From Planctomycetota bacterium (lineage in GTDB: Bacteria > Planctomycetota > UBA1135 > UBA2386): a stretch of 64,000 nt of DNA. The stretch is taken from NCBI GenBank assembly GCA_020848735.1, contig JADLHO010000170.1, positions 16,201-80,200 of the forward strand, written 5' to 3'. A program made the position numbers and the translations under genes. Below the pieces are notes generated by a model. That model did no database searches. It was not told the origin of the DNA and saw only the letters and a program-made list of their open reading frames with translations. Shown here one piece after another: positions 23,913-32,438 of the stretch (the first letter of the stretch is position 1; each line of letters starts with the position of its first letter).

Positions 23913-26563
23913 CGGCTGCGCAGTGCCGCGTCGATGTCGGCGAAGGGGATCGGGTCCGCGCTCCGCTGCAGACGAGCACCACACGCCGCATCGACGACCG
24001 ACCAGCTCGCCTCGTCCGGCGCATTGCCGAGCAGGAGCCGCGAGGCCCGCGACGCGTACGCCGCGTCCGGGAGATCGGCGTGCAGCAGCACGCGCGCGAG
24101 CCGCGGTCGACGCGGACCGCTCGCCCAGCTCGCCCCGAGCTCGGGCGCAACCAGCACCGCGATGCGCGGGTCGAGCGCCGCGGCGAGCAGGGCCGACGCA
24201 CCGGTCCAGCCGTGCGCGAGCACGGCGACGCGTCCGAGTCCCTGGGTCGCGGCGAAGTCGAGCAACGCCCAAAGGTCGCGCACGGCGAGCTGCCCTTCGT
24301 CGAGGCCGTAGAAGCGGCCGTGCAGATCGCGCCAGCGCGCACCGCGATCGAGTTCTCCGGAGTAGCGGAGGTCGGCGAGCAGCACGGTGATGCCGTCGGC
24401 CCTCAGTTTCGCGATCCGCTCGCCGAACAGCTCCGCGGCGGCGCTCTTCCCGTCCGGGTGCGTGACGATCACGCAGCGGGCGCCGAACTCGCGATCGGCG
24501 CGCGCGAGCAGCACGGGCAATGCGAGGTCCGCATCGGCCGGCACCAGCCACTTCTGCCAGTCCGGTCCCGTGCCGTCGCCGGCGAGCTGGACCGCGGGAC
24601 CGCGCGGCGTCGCACCGGTCACCGGGGCCTCGAGGAGTCGGCGCAATCGCGCTCGGATCGACTCCGCCGCCCCGTCGCGCGCGAGCGCCTCCGCGCTCGG
24701 CGCCGGCCGCCCGAGCCGGATCGTGAACTCGGCCGCGATCGCACCGAGGTCGGCGGGCACGCCCTTCGCGTCGAGTGCGCGCAGCGAGCGCGGGTCCTCC
24801 GTGGCGACATCCGTCTCCTCGATCGTCCGCGAGGGATCCGCCACACCCTGGAGGTGCCTCGCGAAGAACGCGTACATCGGATTGCGCATCTCGCGGTCGT
24901 AATCGTGGCCCTTCTGCCATTGGCGCACCGCCACCGCATCGCGCGCGCCGAACGTCTCGTAGACGGCCGCGATCTCGGGGAAGCCGCGCTCGGGGAACTC
25001 ACGCGTCCAATCCCCGCTGACGGTGAGGTAGAGCTGCGGCCGCGGCGCGAAGGCGGCACCCATGATCGGCATGTCGGTCACGCGCACGAGGTGGGGCACG
25101 TGGTTGCAATGACAATGCGGACCGTCCGTGCCCAGGATCTCGTGCAGGTGACAGGCCATGACCGCCGGGACGGTGGCGGCGAGCCCCGCATCCAACGCGG
25201 CGAGGTAATACGTCTGCTGTCCGCCGCCGGAGGCGCCGGTGCAGCCGATCCGCGTCGCATCGACCTCGGGCAGGGAGCGCAGCAGCTCGAGGCCGCGGAG
25301 ATCGCTCCAGATCATCGCGGAGAGCGGTGTCAGTCCGAGGCGATCGTCGTCGACGTGCACGCTGTCGACCGCGAGCACGACGAAGCCCATGCGGGCGAGC
25401 ACGATGCAACGGCTCTGCACGACGGGATGCGTCGCGCCGCCGCTCCAATGACCGTGAGGACAGAGCACCGCGGCGCGCCTGCCGCCCGCGCTCTCGACGG
25501 TCGGACGATAGAGCCAGCCGCTCGCGTGCCAGCCGTCGAAGGCGGCCCAATACACGCGGGTGACGCGCCAGCCGTCGCGTTCGAGCGTGCCGCCCTCGCG
25601 GACATCGAGCGCGAGCGAGGGTGTGGATCGCGCGAAGTCCGTCGCCGCCGCGTCGACGAGTCCGCTCAGCGGGGAGGCCCCGCCGTCGAGCGTCGTTCCG
25701 GAGTAGGGCGCGGGCCAGAGGCCGAGGGCGTCCTGCACGAGCGCCCGCACGCGGGAGGCCGTGGTCCGGGCATCGTCCGCGTCGCGCGCGACCGGGGCAC
25801 GGCGCACGCGCTGCCGATCGTTCCACGCCTCCAGGGCGCGATCCGCCTCGTGGGGCGCGAGCACGCGCGTGCCCGCGAGTCGTTTGCGCTCCGCGGCCAG
25901 GCCCTGCGGCACGTCGCGCTTCAACGCGACCTCGCGGATCTCGCCGAGGAAGGCCTGTCGGACGTTCGGATCCAGGTTGTCGCCGAGTCGCAGCGCCGGC
26001 GCAGGCGAACCCTCGAAGCCCATGGGAAGCGCCTGCTCGCTCTCGAGCCGGCCGTCGACGAGCAATGCAATGCGCGGCGGGTCCGGTTCGAAGACCGCGT
26101 CGAGGCGATGCCAACGGCCATCGTCGATACGCGAGCGCGATTCCGCGCGGGCCTGCTGCCAGCACCAGGGTTCGAAGGACACGTGGCCCTCGCGCCGCCC
26201 GATCACGAGGCTGTAGTGCACGACGCCGCCCTCGCGGCACATCAAAGGCGTCGCGAAGGCGCCGCGTTCGGTGCGCAGCTCGAGCGAGAGCGTGAAGGCC
26301 CGCCGTGCATCCGCGCCGAGCCGAGCATCGGCGGGGATCGTCGCCTTGCCACCGGGTTCGACGAAACGCAGCGCGCCTTCGGCGAGCGACACCTTGCCCT
26401 CGAGCGCCAGCGCCGGGCCCGGGACGTCCGGATAGAGAACACGCGCCGCCTCGGCTTCGACCGCCACGCGCCAGACCGCATCGTCCTGCGCTCGCGCCGC
26501 GAAGACGACCAGTGCGAATGGGGCGAAGAGCGTGAGGAGCATACGGAAACGGACGGCGCGCAT
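23909..26563 (-). CDS. Secreted esterase with LamG-like front and two alpha/beta-hydrolase lobes
   Basis: The 884-residue product has a signal peptide (MRAVRFRMLLTLFAPFALVV, cleavage near ARAQ). Residues about 45-220 look like a concanavalin-type (LamG) jelly roll. Residues about 290-600 are an alpha/beta hydrolase of the acetyl xylan esterase type: VLCPHGHWSG for the oxyanion side, nucleophile Ser445 in GASGGGQQ, and GHDYDREMR as likely His site. Residues about 640-884 look like a second hydrolase fold; where Ser is expected the motif reads HGWTGAS, so this lobe seems inactive. The start could also be 26542. The ATG follows a TACCAT box by 7 nt. A role in deacylating polysaccharide is likely. 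Confidence 0.8.
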   Translation of the reverse strand: MRAVRFRMLLTLFAPFALVVFAARAQDDAVWRVAVEAEAARVLYPDVPGPALALEGKVSLAEGALRFVEPGGKATIPADARLGADARRAFTLSLELRTERGAFATPLMCREGGVVHYSLVIGRREGHVSFEPWCWQQARAESRSRIDDGRWHRLDAVFEPDPPRIALLVDGRLESEQALPMGFEGSPAPALRLGDNLDPNVRQAFLGEIREVALKRDVPQGLAAERKRLAGTRVLAPHEADRALEAWNDRQRVRRAPVARDADDARTTASRVRALVQDALGLWPAPYSGTTLDGGASPLSGLVDAAATDFARSTPSLALDVREGGTLERDGWRVTRVYWAAFDGWHASGWLYRPTVESAGGRRAAVLCPHGHWSGGATHPVVQSRCIVLARMGFVVLAVDSVHVDDDRLGLTPLSAMIWSDLRGLELLRSLPEVDATRIGCTGASGGGQQTYYLAALDAGLAATVPAVMACHLHEILGTDGPHCHCNHVPHLVRVTDMPIMGAAFAPRPQLYLTVSGDWTREFPERGFPEIAAVYETFGARDAVAVRQWQKGHDYDREMRNPMYAFFARHLQGVADPSRTIEETDVATEDPRSLRALDAKGVPADLGAIAAEFTIRLGRPAPSAEALARDGAAESIRARLRRLLEAPVTGATPRGPAVQLAGDGTGPDWQKWLVPADADLALPVLLARADREFGARCVIVTHPDGKSAAAELFGERIAKLRADGITVLLADLRYSGELDRGARWRDLHGRFYGLDEGQLAVRDLWALLDFAATQGLGRVAVLAHGWTGASALLAAALDPRIAVLVAPELGASWASGPRRPRLARVLLHADLPDAAYASRASRLLLGNAPDEASWSVVDAACGARLQRSADPIPFADIDAALRSR

Positions 26564-26570
26564 GCGGACG

Positions 26571-26576
26571 ATGGTA
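26571..26576 (-). promoter_or_regulatory. -10 box for leaderless esterase-rhomboid mRNA
   Basis: TACCAT on the minus strand ends 7 nt before the esterase ATG at 26563. No -35 match. Confidence 0.4.
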
Positions 26577-26631
26577 ATGCCTCTCCCATCGTTTGCCGCG
26601 GTCTCTTCTCGACACCGCCCGATCCCATGCG

Positions 26632-26659
26632 TTGACAGGTCACCGGGCGCATCTATCGT
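26632..26659 (+). promoter_or_regulatory. Sigma-70 type promoter of the lamin-tail protein gene
   Basis: Consensus TTGACA (26632-26637), 16-nt spacer, TATCGT (26654-26659). It is the best -35/-10 pair in the window. The leader is about 60 nt. It faces away from the esterase promoter in the same 163-nt gap. Confidence 0.7.
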
Positions 26660-26726
26660 CGCCTGCCACGCTCGGGTGCCCTGCCTCCCGACTCCGCTCC
26701 CTGCTCCATCCGTTTCGAGGACCGAC

Positions 26727-28457
26727 ATGAGTTTCGTCCGTTCGCCCGCCCTGCTCCTCGGTGTCGCGCTCGTCGCATTGCCGAGCCTCGCGACCTCCCA
26801 GGTCGTGATCAACGAGTTCCAATATGACGACGAGAGCACCGACGATCGCGAGTTCGTCGAGCTCTACAACGCCGGCACCTCCGCGGTGGACATCTCCGGC
26901 TGGACGCTCGAGGCGTACGACGAGAACACGCCGAACGCCTTCTACACGATCCCGCCGAGCACCATCCTCGCACCCGGGGCCTTCTGGGTCCTCGGCGCCT
27001 CGACGGTCGCGAACGTCAACCAGGTGGTCGGCATCCAGGACCTCTGGCAGAACGACCAGGAGACGCTGGAGCTCTTCGACGCGTCGCACGTGCGCCAGGA
27101 CTTCGTGTGCTACGAGGTGAACAAGGCCCGCTTCGTGCTGCCGGCCTACGCCGAGGGCGAGGGTCTCTGGGGCAACTTCCAGAGCAACCTGCACACGTCG
27201 ATCATCGAGTCGAGCTGGTCGCGTCTGCGCGACGGCTACGACACGAACGACAACGGCCGCGACTTCCGCATCATCACGCAGACGCCGGGCGCCTCGAACA
27301 ACCGCGCGAACCTCGCGCCGCTCTTCGAGAACTTCGACGCGATCGCCGTGGACTCGCCGATCCCGAACTGGGGTGGCTCGTTCAAGCCGCCGTTCGCCAT
27401 CGACCCGACGCAGCTCAGCGCGCAGAACCCGAACCCGATCCCCGCGTCGCCGGTCGGCGGCAACGCGATGATCATGTGGGACAGCGTCGGCGGCGGTAAC
27501 TACTCGATGCTGCTCACCGACGTCTCGGACGAGATCGACTTCGAGGCCTACGTCTACTTCGACGCGACGCCGCGTCCCGCCGGCGAGTACGAGACCTGGT
27601 CGCTGGTCGTCCAGGGCGGCAGCTGCTCGTTCCACAATCACCCCGACCCGACCGGCTCGCTCGGCGGCGCCGTTCCCTTCACCGCGAACGGCAACACGGG
27701 CGTGGGCTGGATCTACCACGTCACCTCGTCGGGTGGCACGCTCTTCCTCGTCGACCACAACAACGGTGGCTGGGGCGCCACGGCGCAGTCGCAGCCGACC
27801 ATCCTCGGTCAGATCACGATCACGAGCGGCGTGAACGACGGCTGGCAGCGCCTGCGCCTGCTGGCGACCAAGAACCTCGCCGAGGGCTACTTCGGCGGCA
27901 CGCTCGGCCAGCTCGACGGCACCCGTTTCGCGGCCCCGATCGTCGGCAAGCCGGGTGGCATCGCCGTCGGCTACCGCGAGCTCATGGTCAACAACGGCGC
28001 CACGCGGCCGTTCACCGCCGACTTCGTGGTCGTCCGCACGAACACCGCCTCGGTGTCGAACTTCGGCAATGCGACCCCGACCTCGACCGCCACGCCGTCG
28101 ATCGCGGCGGACAGCTTCCCGATCCTCGGCAACGTGAACTTCGGGGTCAGCGCCTCGAACGTCCCGGCGAACTCCGCGATCGCGATGCTGATCGGTTTCT
28201 TCCAGATCATCCCGCCGACGGACCTGACGATCCTCGGCGCGCAGCCCGGCTCGTCGATCCACGTCACGCCCGACCTCGCGGTCACCGTGCTGACGAACGG
28301 CTCCGGCGTCGGCTCGCTGCCGCTCGCACTCCCGGCCACGCCGGCACTCGCGGGAGCACCGCTCTTCTTCCAGGCCTTCGCGATCGACCCGGCTCTGCCC
28401 TATCCGGCGCTGCCGATCGCCCAGACCGGCGGCCTGAAGTGCGTGCTCGGCAACTGA
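26727..28457 (+). CDS. Secreted lamin-tail-domain protein with shared C-terminal module
   Basis: The 576-residue protein has a signal peptide (residues 1-24, ending LATSQ). Residues about 25-140 are a lamin-tail (LTD) domain: VVINEFQYDD, then REFVELYNAG, VDISGWTLEAYD, and LAPGAFWVLG, an Ig-like fold found in many exported bacterial proteins. Residues about 200-470 form a beta-sandwich-like region (NAMIMWDSVG, DFEAYVYFDA, GWQRLRLLATKNLAEGYFGG) that may bind glycans. Residues 478-576 are the C-terminal module shared with other secreted proteins here. The gene has its own TTGACA promoter and is followed by a strong hairpin, so it is a single unit. Its role is unknown; adhesion or surface display is plausible. 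Confidence 0.85.
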   Translation: MSFVRSPALLLGVALVALPSLATSQVVINEFQYDDESTDDREFVELYNAGTSAVDISGWTLEAYDENTPNAFYTIPPSTILAPGAFWVLGASTVANVNQVVGIQDLWQNDQETLELFDASHVRQDFVCYEVNKARFVLPAYAEGEGLWGNFQSNLHTSIIESSWSRLRDGYDTNDNGRDFRIITQTPGASNNRANLAPLFENFDAIAVDSPIPNWGGSFKPPFAIDPTQLSAQNPNPIPASPVGGNAMIMWDSVGGGNYSMLLTDVSDEIDFEAYVYFDATPRPAGEYETWSLVVQGGSCSFHNHPDPTGSLGGAVPFTANGNTGVGWIYHVTSSGGTLFLVDHNNGGWGATAQSQPTILGQITITSGVNDGWQRLRLLATKNLAEGYFGGTLGQLDGTRFAAPIVGKPGGIAVGYRELMVNNGATRPFTADFVVVRTNTASVSNFGNATPTSTATPSIAADSFPILGNVNFGVSASNVPANSAIAMLIGFFQIIPPTDLTILGAQPGSSIHVTPDLAVTVLTNGSGVGSLPLALPATPALAGAPLFFQAFAIDPALPYPALPIAQTGGLKCVLGN

Positions 28458-28502
28458 GAGCCCACTCCCGAGGAAGCGTGCGTCGAGCGCGCTGATTCGG
28501 CC

Positions 28503-28530
28503 ACGGGCGCGATCCTCGGATCGCGCCCGT
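28503..28530 (+). terminator. 13-bp perfect hairpin after the lamin-tail gene
   Basis: ACGGGCGCGATCC (28503-28515), TC, GGATCGCGCCCGT (28518-28530). This is a perfect 13-bp inverted repeat, 46 nt after the stop codon. It lacks a T-tract, but strength and place indicate a terminator. Confidence 0.75.
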
Positions 28531-28564
28531 TGCACGTACGCAGCCCGCGTGCTCCAAACGCGAC

Positions 28565-29740
28565 GTGCTCGGCGATCGCTCGCAGTTCGACGACCTCCTC
28601 GGCGTCGCCTACCTGAACCACGCGGCGATGTCGCCGCCGAGCCGCGCCGTGCGCGACGCCTGCGCGGCGATGCTCGACGAGTACGCGAGGCGTGGGGCCG
28701 CGGCCTGGCCCCGACAGCTCGAATCGCGTGAGCGACTGCGCGCGCGACTCGCCCGCATGCTCGGCGCGAGTCCGCCCGAGCTCGGTCTCGTCCCCGGCAC
28801 GGGCCACGCGATCACGATGGTCGCCACCGCGATCCGCTGGCGGCCGAAGGAGCGGCTCATCCTGCTGCGCGGCGAGTTCCCCGCGAACGTCACGCCTTGG
28901 TTGCGCGTGGCCGAGCGCTTCGAGCTCGAGCCGGTGTTCCTCGACGCGGACGCCTTCGCCCCGGGTGGCGATGGCCTGGCGTCGCTCGGCCGCGAACTCG
29001 CGCGCGGCGCGCGGCTGCTCGCGGTGAGCGCGGTCCAGTTCCAGACCGGGCTGCGGATGCCGCTCGAGGCCATCGCCGCGCTCTGCCGCGCCGCCGGCAC
29101 GCAGGTCTTCGTGGACGCCATCCAGGCGCTCGGCTGCACGCCGCTCGACGTCCGCGCGCTCGGCATCGACGACCTCGCCGCCGGCGGCCACAAGTGGCTG
29201 ATGGGCATCGAGGGCACGGCCTGCCTTTGGATCCGCGACGAGCGCCTCGCGGAGCTCGATCCTCTCGTGGCGAGCTGGCTGAGCCACGAGGACGGCCTCG
29301 GCTTCCTCTTCGAGGGCGCCGGCCGGCTGCGCTACGACCGCCCGCTGCGTCGGCGCGCCGACGTCTTCGAGATCGGCGTCACCAATGCCCTCGGCTTCGC
29401 CGCTCTCGACGCATCGACCGCCCTGCTGGAGTCGATCGGAATCGCCGCGATCGAGCGGCACGTGGCTGCGATCCTCGACGCGCTCGAGCCGGGCTTCGTC
29501 GCGCGCGGCTTCGTGTCGGCGCGGCGGCCCGAGCCGGCAGCGCGCTCCGGCATCCTCGCGCTGACACCGCCGACCCACGTGGGTCTCGGCGAGCTCGCGC
29601 GGGCCTTGGGCGAGCGCGGGATCGCGGTGGCGACCCCCGACGGCCACCTGAGACTCTCGCCGCACTGGCCGAACGATCTCTCCCAGGTGCCGCAGGTCTT
29701 CGCCGCGCTCGACGACGCGCTGCGCTCGCTCAACGCCTGA
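28565..29740 (+). CDS. Class V aminotransferase / cysteine desulfurase-like PLP enzyme
   Basis: The 391-residue protein has the fold type I PLP signature: YLNHAAMSPPS near the N-terminus (substrate loop), VPGTGHAI for phosphate binding, VFVDAIQALG with the Asp that holds the pyridine nitrogen, and AGGHKWLMG with the PLP Lys210. This pattern fits the class V group (cysteine desulfurase, isopenicillin epimerase-like, selenocysteine lyase). I see no neighbours for Fe-S assembly, so it is more likely a small-molecule aminotransferase or lyase. It starts at GTG; no ATG is available before the conserved N-terminus. The 3' end overlaps the convergent DUF442 gene by 11 nt. Confidence 0.85.
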   Translation: MLGDRSQFDDLLGVAYLNHAAMSPPSRAVRDACAAMLDEYARRGAAAWPRQLESRERLRARLARMLGASPPELGLVPGTGHAITMVATAIRWRPKERLILLRGEFPANVTPWLRVAERFELEPVFLDADAFAPGGDGLASLGRELARGARLLAVSAVQFQTGLRMPLEAIAALCRAAGTQVFVDAIQALGCTPLDVRALGIDDLAAGGHKWLMGIEGTACLWIRDERLAELDPLVASWLSHEDGLGFLFEGAGRLRYDRPLRRRADVFEIGVTNALGFAALDASTALLESIGIAAIERHVAAILDALEPGFVARGFVSARRPEPAARSGILALTPPTHVGLGELARALGERGIAVATPDGHLRLSPHWPNDLSQVPQVFAALDDALRSLNA

Positions 29741-30269
29741 GCAGCTCGGTCACCTGCGGCTCGAGCTTGGTGAGGCCGCAGGCCTTGCCGATCGCGAGCG
29801 ACTCCTCCGCCGAGCGCTTCTCGATCGAGCGCGCGCGGAGCGCCATGAGTGCGCCGACCCGATTGCTGCTCCCGCAGCAGACGAGCGTCGCGCCGCCGGA
29901 CGCGCGCAGGGCCTCGTCGAGGGCGCGCACCTTGTCGTCGGTCAGGTCGGCGGCACCCGACACGGGGATGCGGACGATGCGCAGGCCGAGGGCGGCGGCG
30001 CGCTGCTCCTCCCAACCGGTGCCGGGTTCGTTGGCGGGTCGCAGGGAGATGACGTCGGTGATGCCGGCCGACGGCAGGGCGTCGAACTGGGCCTCGGTCG
30101 GTTGACCGGAGCAGTGGACCGCGGGCATCGGCGACGAGCCGTTGGCGATGCCGAGTTCGGCGAAGGACTTGGAGGGCGCGGGAGCCGGAGCGGCACCGCA
30201 GGCGGCCAGCGTGAGGACCAGGGCGGCGGACCGGAACGAGCGGCCCGATGGGCAGAACGGGATCTTCAT
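29730..30269 (-). CDS. Lipoprotein with DUF442 (Blh-like) phosphatase domain
   Basis: The 179-residue product has a signal sequence with lipobox LAAC (Cys24). The mature part matches the beta-lactamase-hydrolase-like/DUF442 domain, a dual-specificity-phosphatase relative: SGQPTEAQFDALPSAGITDV, SLRPANE, IPVSG, and the active-site loop VCCGSSNRVGA, where Cys and Arg flank the phosphate-binding loop. The usual Gly in this loop is Ser. In sulfur bacteria such proteins act in sulfide handling or persulfide chemistry; as a lipoprotein here the role is unknown. Its 3' end overlaps the aminotransferase gene on the other strand. GGAGGA lies about 16 nt before the ATG. Confidence 0.8.
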   Translation of the reverse strand: MKIPFCPSGRSFRSAALVLTLAACGAAPAPAPSKSFAELGIANGSSPMPAVHCSGQPTEAQFDALPSAGITDVISLRPANEPGTGWEEQRAAALGLRIVRIPVSGAADLTDDKVRALDEALRASGGATLVCCGSSNRVGALMALRARSIEKRSAEESLAIGKACGLTKLEPQVTELLRR

Positions 30270-30448
30270 GACGGCACAGAGGATCCTCCGGGGACGCTCG
30301 GACGTCCAATCGCGGGTCTTCCCCGCCGCGGCTCCGCGCCGGGAGCCGGGTACCCTGCGATCCCAAGCACCCGTCTCCGGCGTAGGGTCCGACCCCTGCG
30401 ACGGCGAATCCGCCCGCCGCTCCGTCCCTGCCGTCCCGCTCGCGAACG

Positions 30449-32173
30449 ATGCTCCAACCGAACCTCCTGACGACCGCCACCCTCGCGGTCTGCGCCGCCT
30501 TCGCCGCCCGTTCCGTCTCCGCGCAAGCTCCCACACCGCGACCCGCACCCCAGTGGTTGCTCAACGCGTACGACGTGAGCGACGGCACCGTGCAGGACCT
30601 GTCGATCCCGTCCCTGCGCGAGCGCTTCCAGTTCCAGGTCGTGCTCGGCGACGCCACCGTCACGGTCGACCTCGACCCGAACGACATCCGCACCCTCGAT
30701 TTCGCGCTCTTCGTCGACGACGGCACGCGCCTCACCCGCCTGCCCACGCCGGCGGCGGTCACGTTCATCGGCAAGGTGCTCGGCCACCCGCACTCGACGG
30801 TCGCCGCGAGCATCGTCGACCGCAAGCTGCAGGCACTGGTCCGGCTCGATGACGACGCGAGCCTCATCTGGGGCATCGAGTCGGTCGCCGCCGTCGATCC
30901 GCAGGCGCCGATCGCGGATCACCTGGTGTACCGCAGCGACGACTCGACCCGGCAGCAGGCTCATTGCGGCACGACCCACCCGCATTGGCACGCCATCGGC
31001 GGGCCGGGGACCGACGCCCGCAAGGAAGCCGAGATCGCGTGTGATGCCGATCTCGAGTTCTACCAGCGCAATGGCTCCAACGTCGTGCAGACGACGAACA
31101 CGATCACGTCGATCGTCAACGGCATCGACGTGATCTACCAGCGCGACGTCGACGTGCAGTACGTGATCCGCCAGATCATCGTGCGCACGACCGCGGTCTA
31201 CGTGAACAACGACATGGGTGCGCTCCTGGGCGAGTTCGCCTCCCGCTGGAACGGCAACCACGGCGGTGTCCCGCGCGACCTCGCGCACCTCTTCACGGGC
31301 AAGGGCGGCTTCGGTGGCGTGGTGGGCATCGCCTACGTCGGCGTCGTCTGCGACCTCGGCAGCGCCTACGGCGTGTCGAAGGCGTTCTCGAACTTCACGA
31401 CGAACGTCGGACTCGTCGCGCACGAGACCGGTCACAACTGGAACGCCCCGCACTGCGACGGCATCAACCCCTGCTACATCATGTGCTCGGGCCTCGGCGG
31501 CTGTAATGGCAACCTGACGCTGTTCGACCCGAGCACGGCCGGCGTGATCACGTCGTTCAAGAACTCGCGCGGCTGCCTCGCGACCCCGCCCGTGGTCCCC
31601 GTCATCGGCGGCATCTCGCCCAGCAGCGCCGCCGTGCTGCCCAGCAGCGCCATCACGCTCACGGGCACCGGCTTCTCCGGGGTGACAACGGTCACGGTCG
31701 GCACCACGCCGGTGACGCCCTACCAGGTCACCGACACGCAGGTGCGCTTCCAGTCGCCCCTGCCGACGACGCTCGGGACGGTCGCCGTACGAGTGACCAA
31801 TCCGGCGGGCACGAGCAACGCGGTCAACCTCACGCTGAACGCTGCCAATCCACCGGTCTACCTCGCGCCGGCGCTCGCGACCGGCGGCGTCGTGCTCCCG
31901 CTCCAGTGGGCCGGCGATCCCAGCGACGTCTGCGTCCTGCTCGCCTCGTTCAACGACGCCACCACGATCCCGATCGGCGCGTTCAACCTGCTCGCCAACA
32001 ACTTCGTCCTCGCGGTGGCGCCGGCCGACAGCGTCGGCCACAAGGCGTTGGGCTACGCGATCCCGTCGATCTCGCTGTCGGGACTCGTGATGCGCTCGCA
32101 GGTGGTGTTCCTCGACGAGACGTCGCTCGGCCTCAACTCGATCTCGTCGATCATCCTCACGACGTTCCTCTGA
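30449..32173 (+). CDS. Secreted reprolysin-like zinc metalloprotease with IPT/TIG domain
   Basis: The 574-residue protein has a signal peptide (cleavage near SVSAQ, 25). A pro-region follows to about residue 180. The catalytic domain (about 190-370) has the metzincin motif H325-E-T-G-H329-NWNAP-H335 with three zinc His and catalytic Glu, and the Met-turn CYIMCSG. This is the M12B (adamalysin) type. Residues about 385-470 are an IPT/TIG Ig-like domain (PVIGGISPSSA, ITLTGTGFSG, VRVTNPAGTS). Residues 475-574 match the shared C-terminal module. It is an exported endopeptidase. TAGGGT at 30383-30388 is a possible -10 box. Two nested inverted repeats follow the gene. Confidence 0.9.
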   Translation: MLQPNLLTTATLAVCAAFAARSVSAQAPTPRPAPQWLLNAYDVSDGTVQDLSIPSLRERFQFQVVLGDATVTVDLDPNDIRTLDFALFVDDGTRLTRLPTPAAVTFIGKVLGHPHSTVAASIVDRKLQALVRLDDDASLIWGIESVAAVDPQAPIADHLVYRSDDSTRQQAHCGTTHPHWHAIGGPGTDARKEAEIACDADLEFYQRNGSNVVQTTNTITSIVNGIDVIYQRDVDVQYVIRQIIVRTTAVYVNNDMGALLGEFASRWNGNHGGVPRDLAHLFTGKGGFGGVVGIAYVGVVCDLGSAYGVSKAFSNFTTNVGLVAHETGHNWNAPHCDGINPCYIMCSGLGGCNGNLTLFDPSTAGVITSFKNSRGCLATPPVVPVIGGISPSSAAVLPSSAITLTGTGFSGVTTVTVGTTPVTPYQVTDTQVRFQSPLPTTLGTVAVRVTNPAGTSNAVNLTLNAANPPVYLAPALATGGVVLPLQWAGDPSDVCVLLASFNDATTIPIGAFNLLANNFVLAVAPADSVGHKALGYAIPSISLSGLVMRSQVVFLDETSLGLNSISSIILTTFL

Positions 32174-32233
32174 GTTCGCGTCGCATCGCGCGGCAGCGCC
32201 GGAGCGAGCGACGGCGGCACGGATCCGCAGGCA

Positions 32234-32269
32234 CCGGATCGGACCGTCGGCGCGGTCGGGCCGATCCGG
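32234..32269 (+). terminator. Nested hairpin after the metalloprotease gene
   Basis: CCGGATCGG (32234-32242) pairs perfectly with CCGATCCGG (32261-32269); inside, ACCG pairs with CGGT around a 6-nt loop. It lies 60 nt after the stop codon. No T-tract is visible. Confidence 0.55.
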
Positions 32270-32392
32270 CTCAGCCCCCCGCGCTCGGTTCCAGCCCGGG
32301 CTCCCCCGCGTCCGAAACCCTGCTCGCGCGCACCCGTCCCCGATCGGCCGGACGGGGCGCACGCCGCACATCGGAGTCGAGGATCCGTTGGC

Positions 32393-32398
32393 TATGCT
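32393..32398 (+). promoter_or_regulatory. -10 box TATGCT at the head of the glycan export unit
   Basis: GGCTATGCTCCC repeats nearly exactly the context at 6733-6743. It contains an in-frame ATG (32394), which is therefore unlikely to be the start codon of the GT2 gene. Confidence 0.45.
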
Positions 32399-32438
32399 CC
32401 CCCCCGCCGCGCGCGATGCAGCGCGCGACCAGAAGAAG

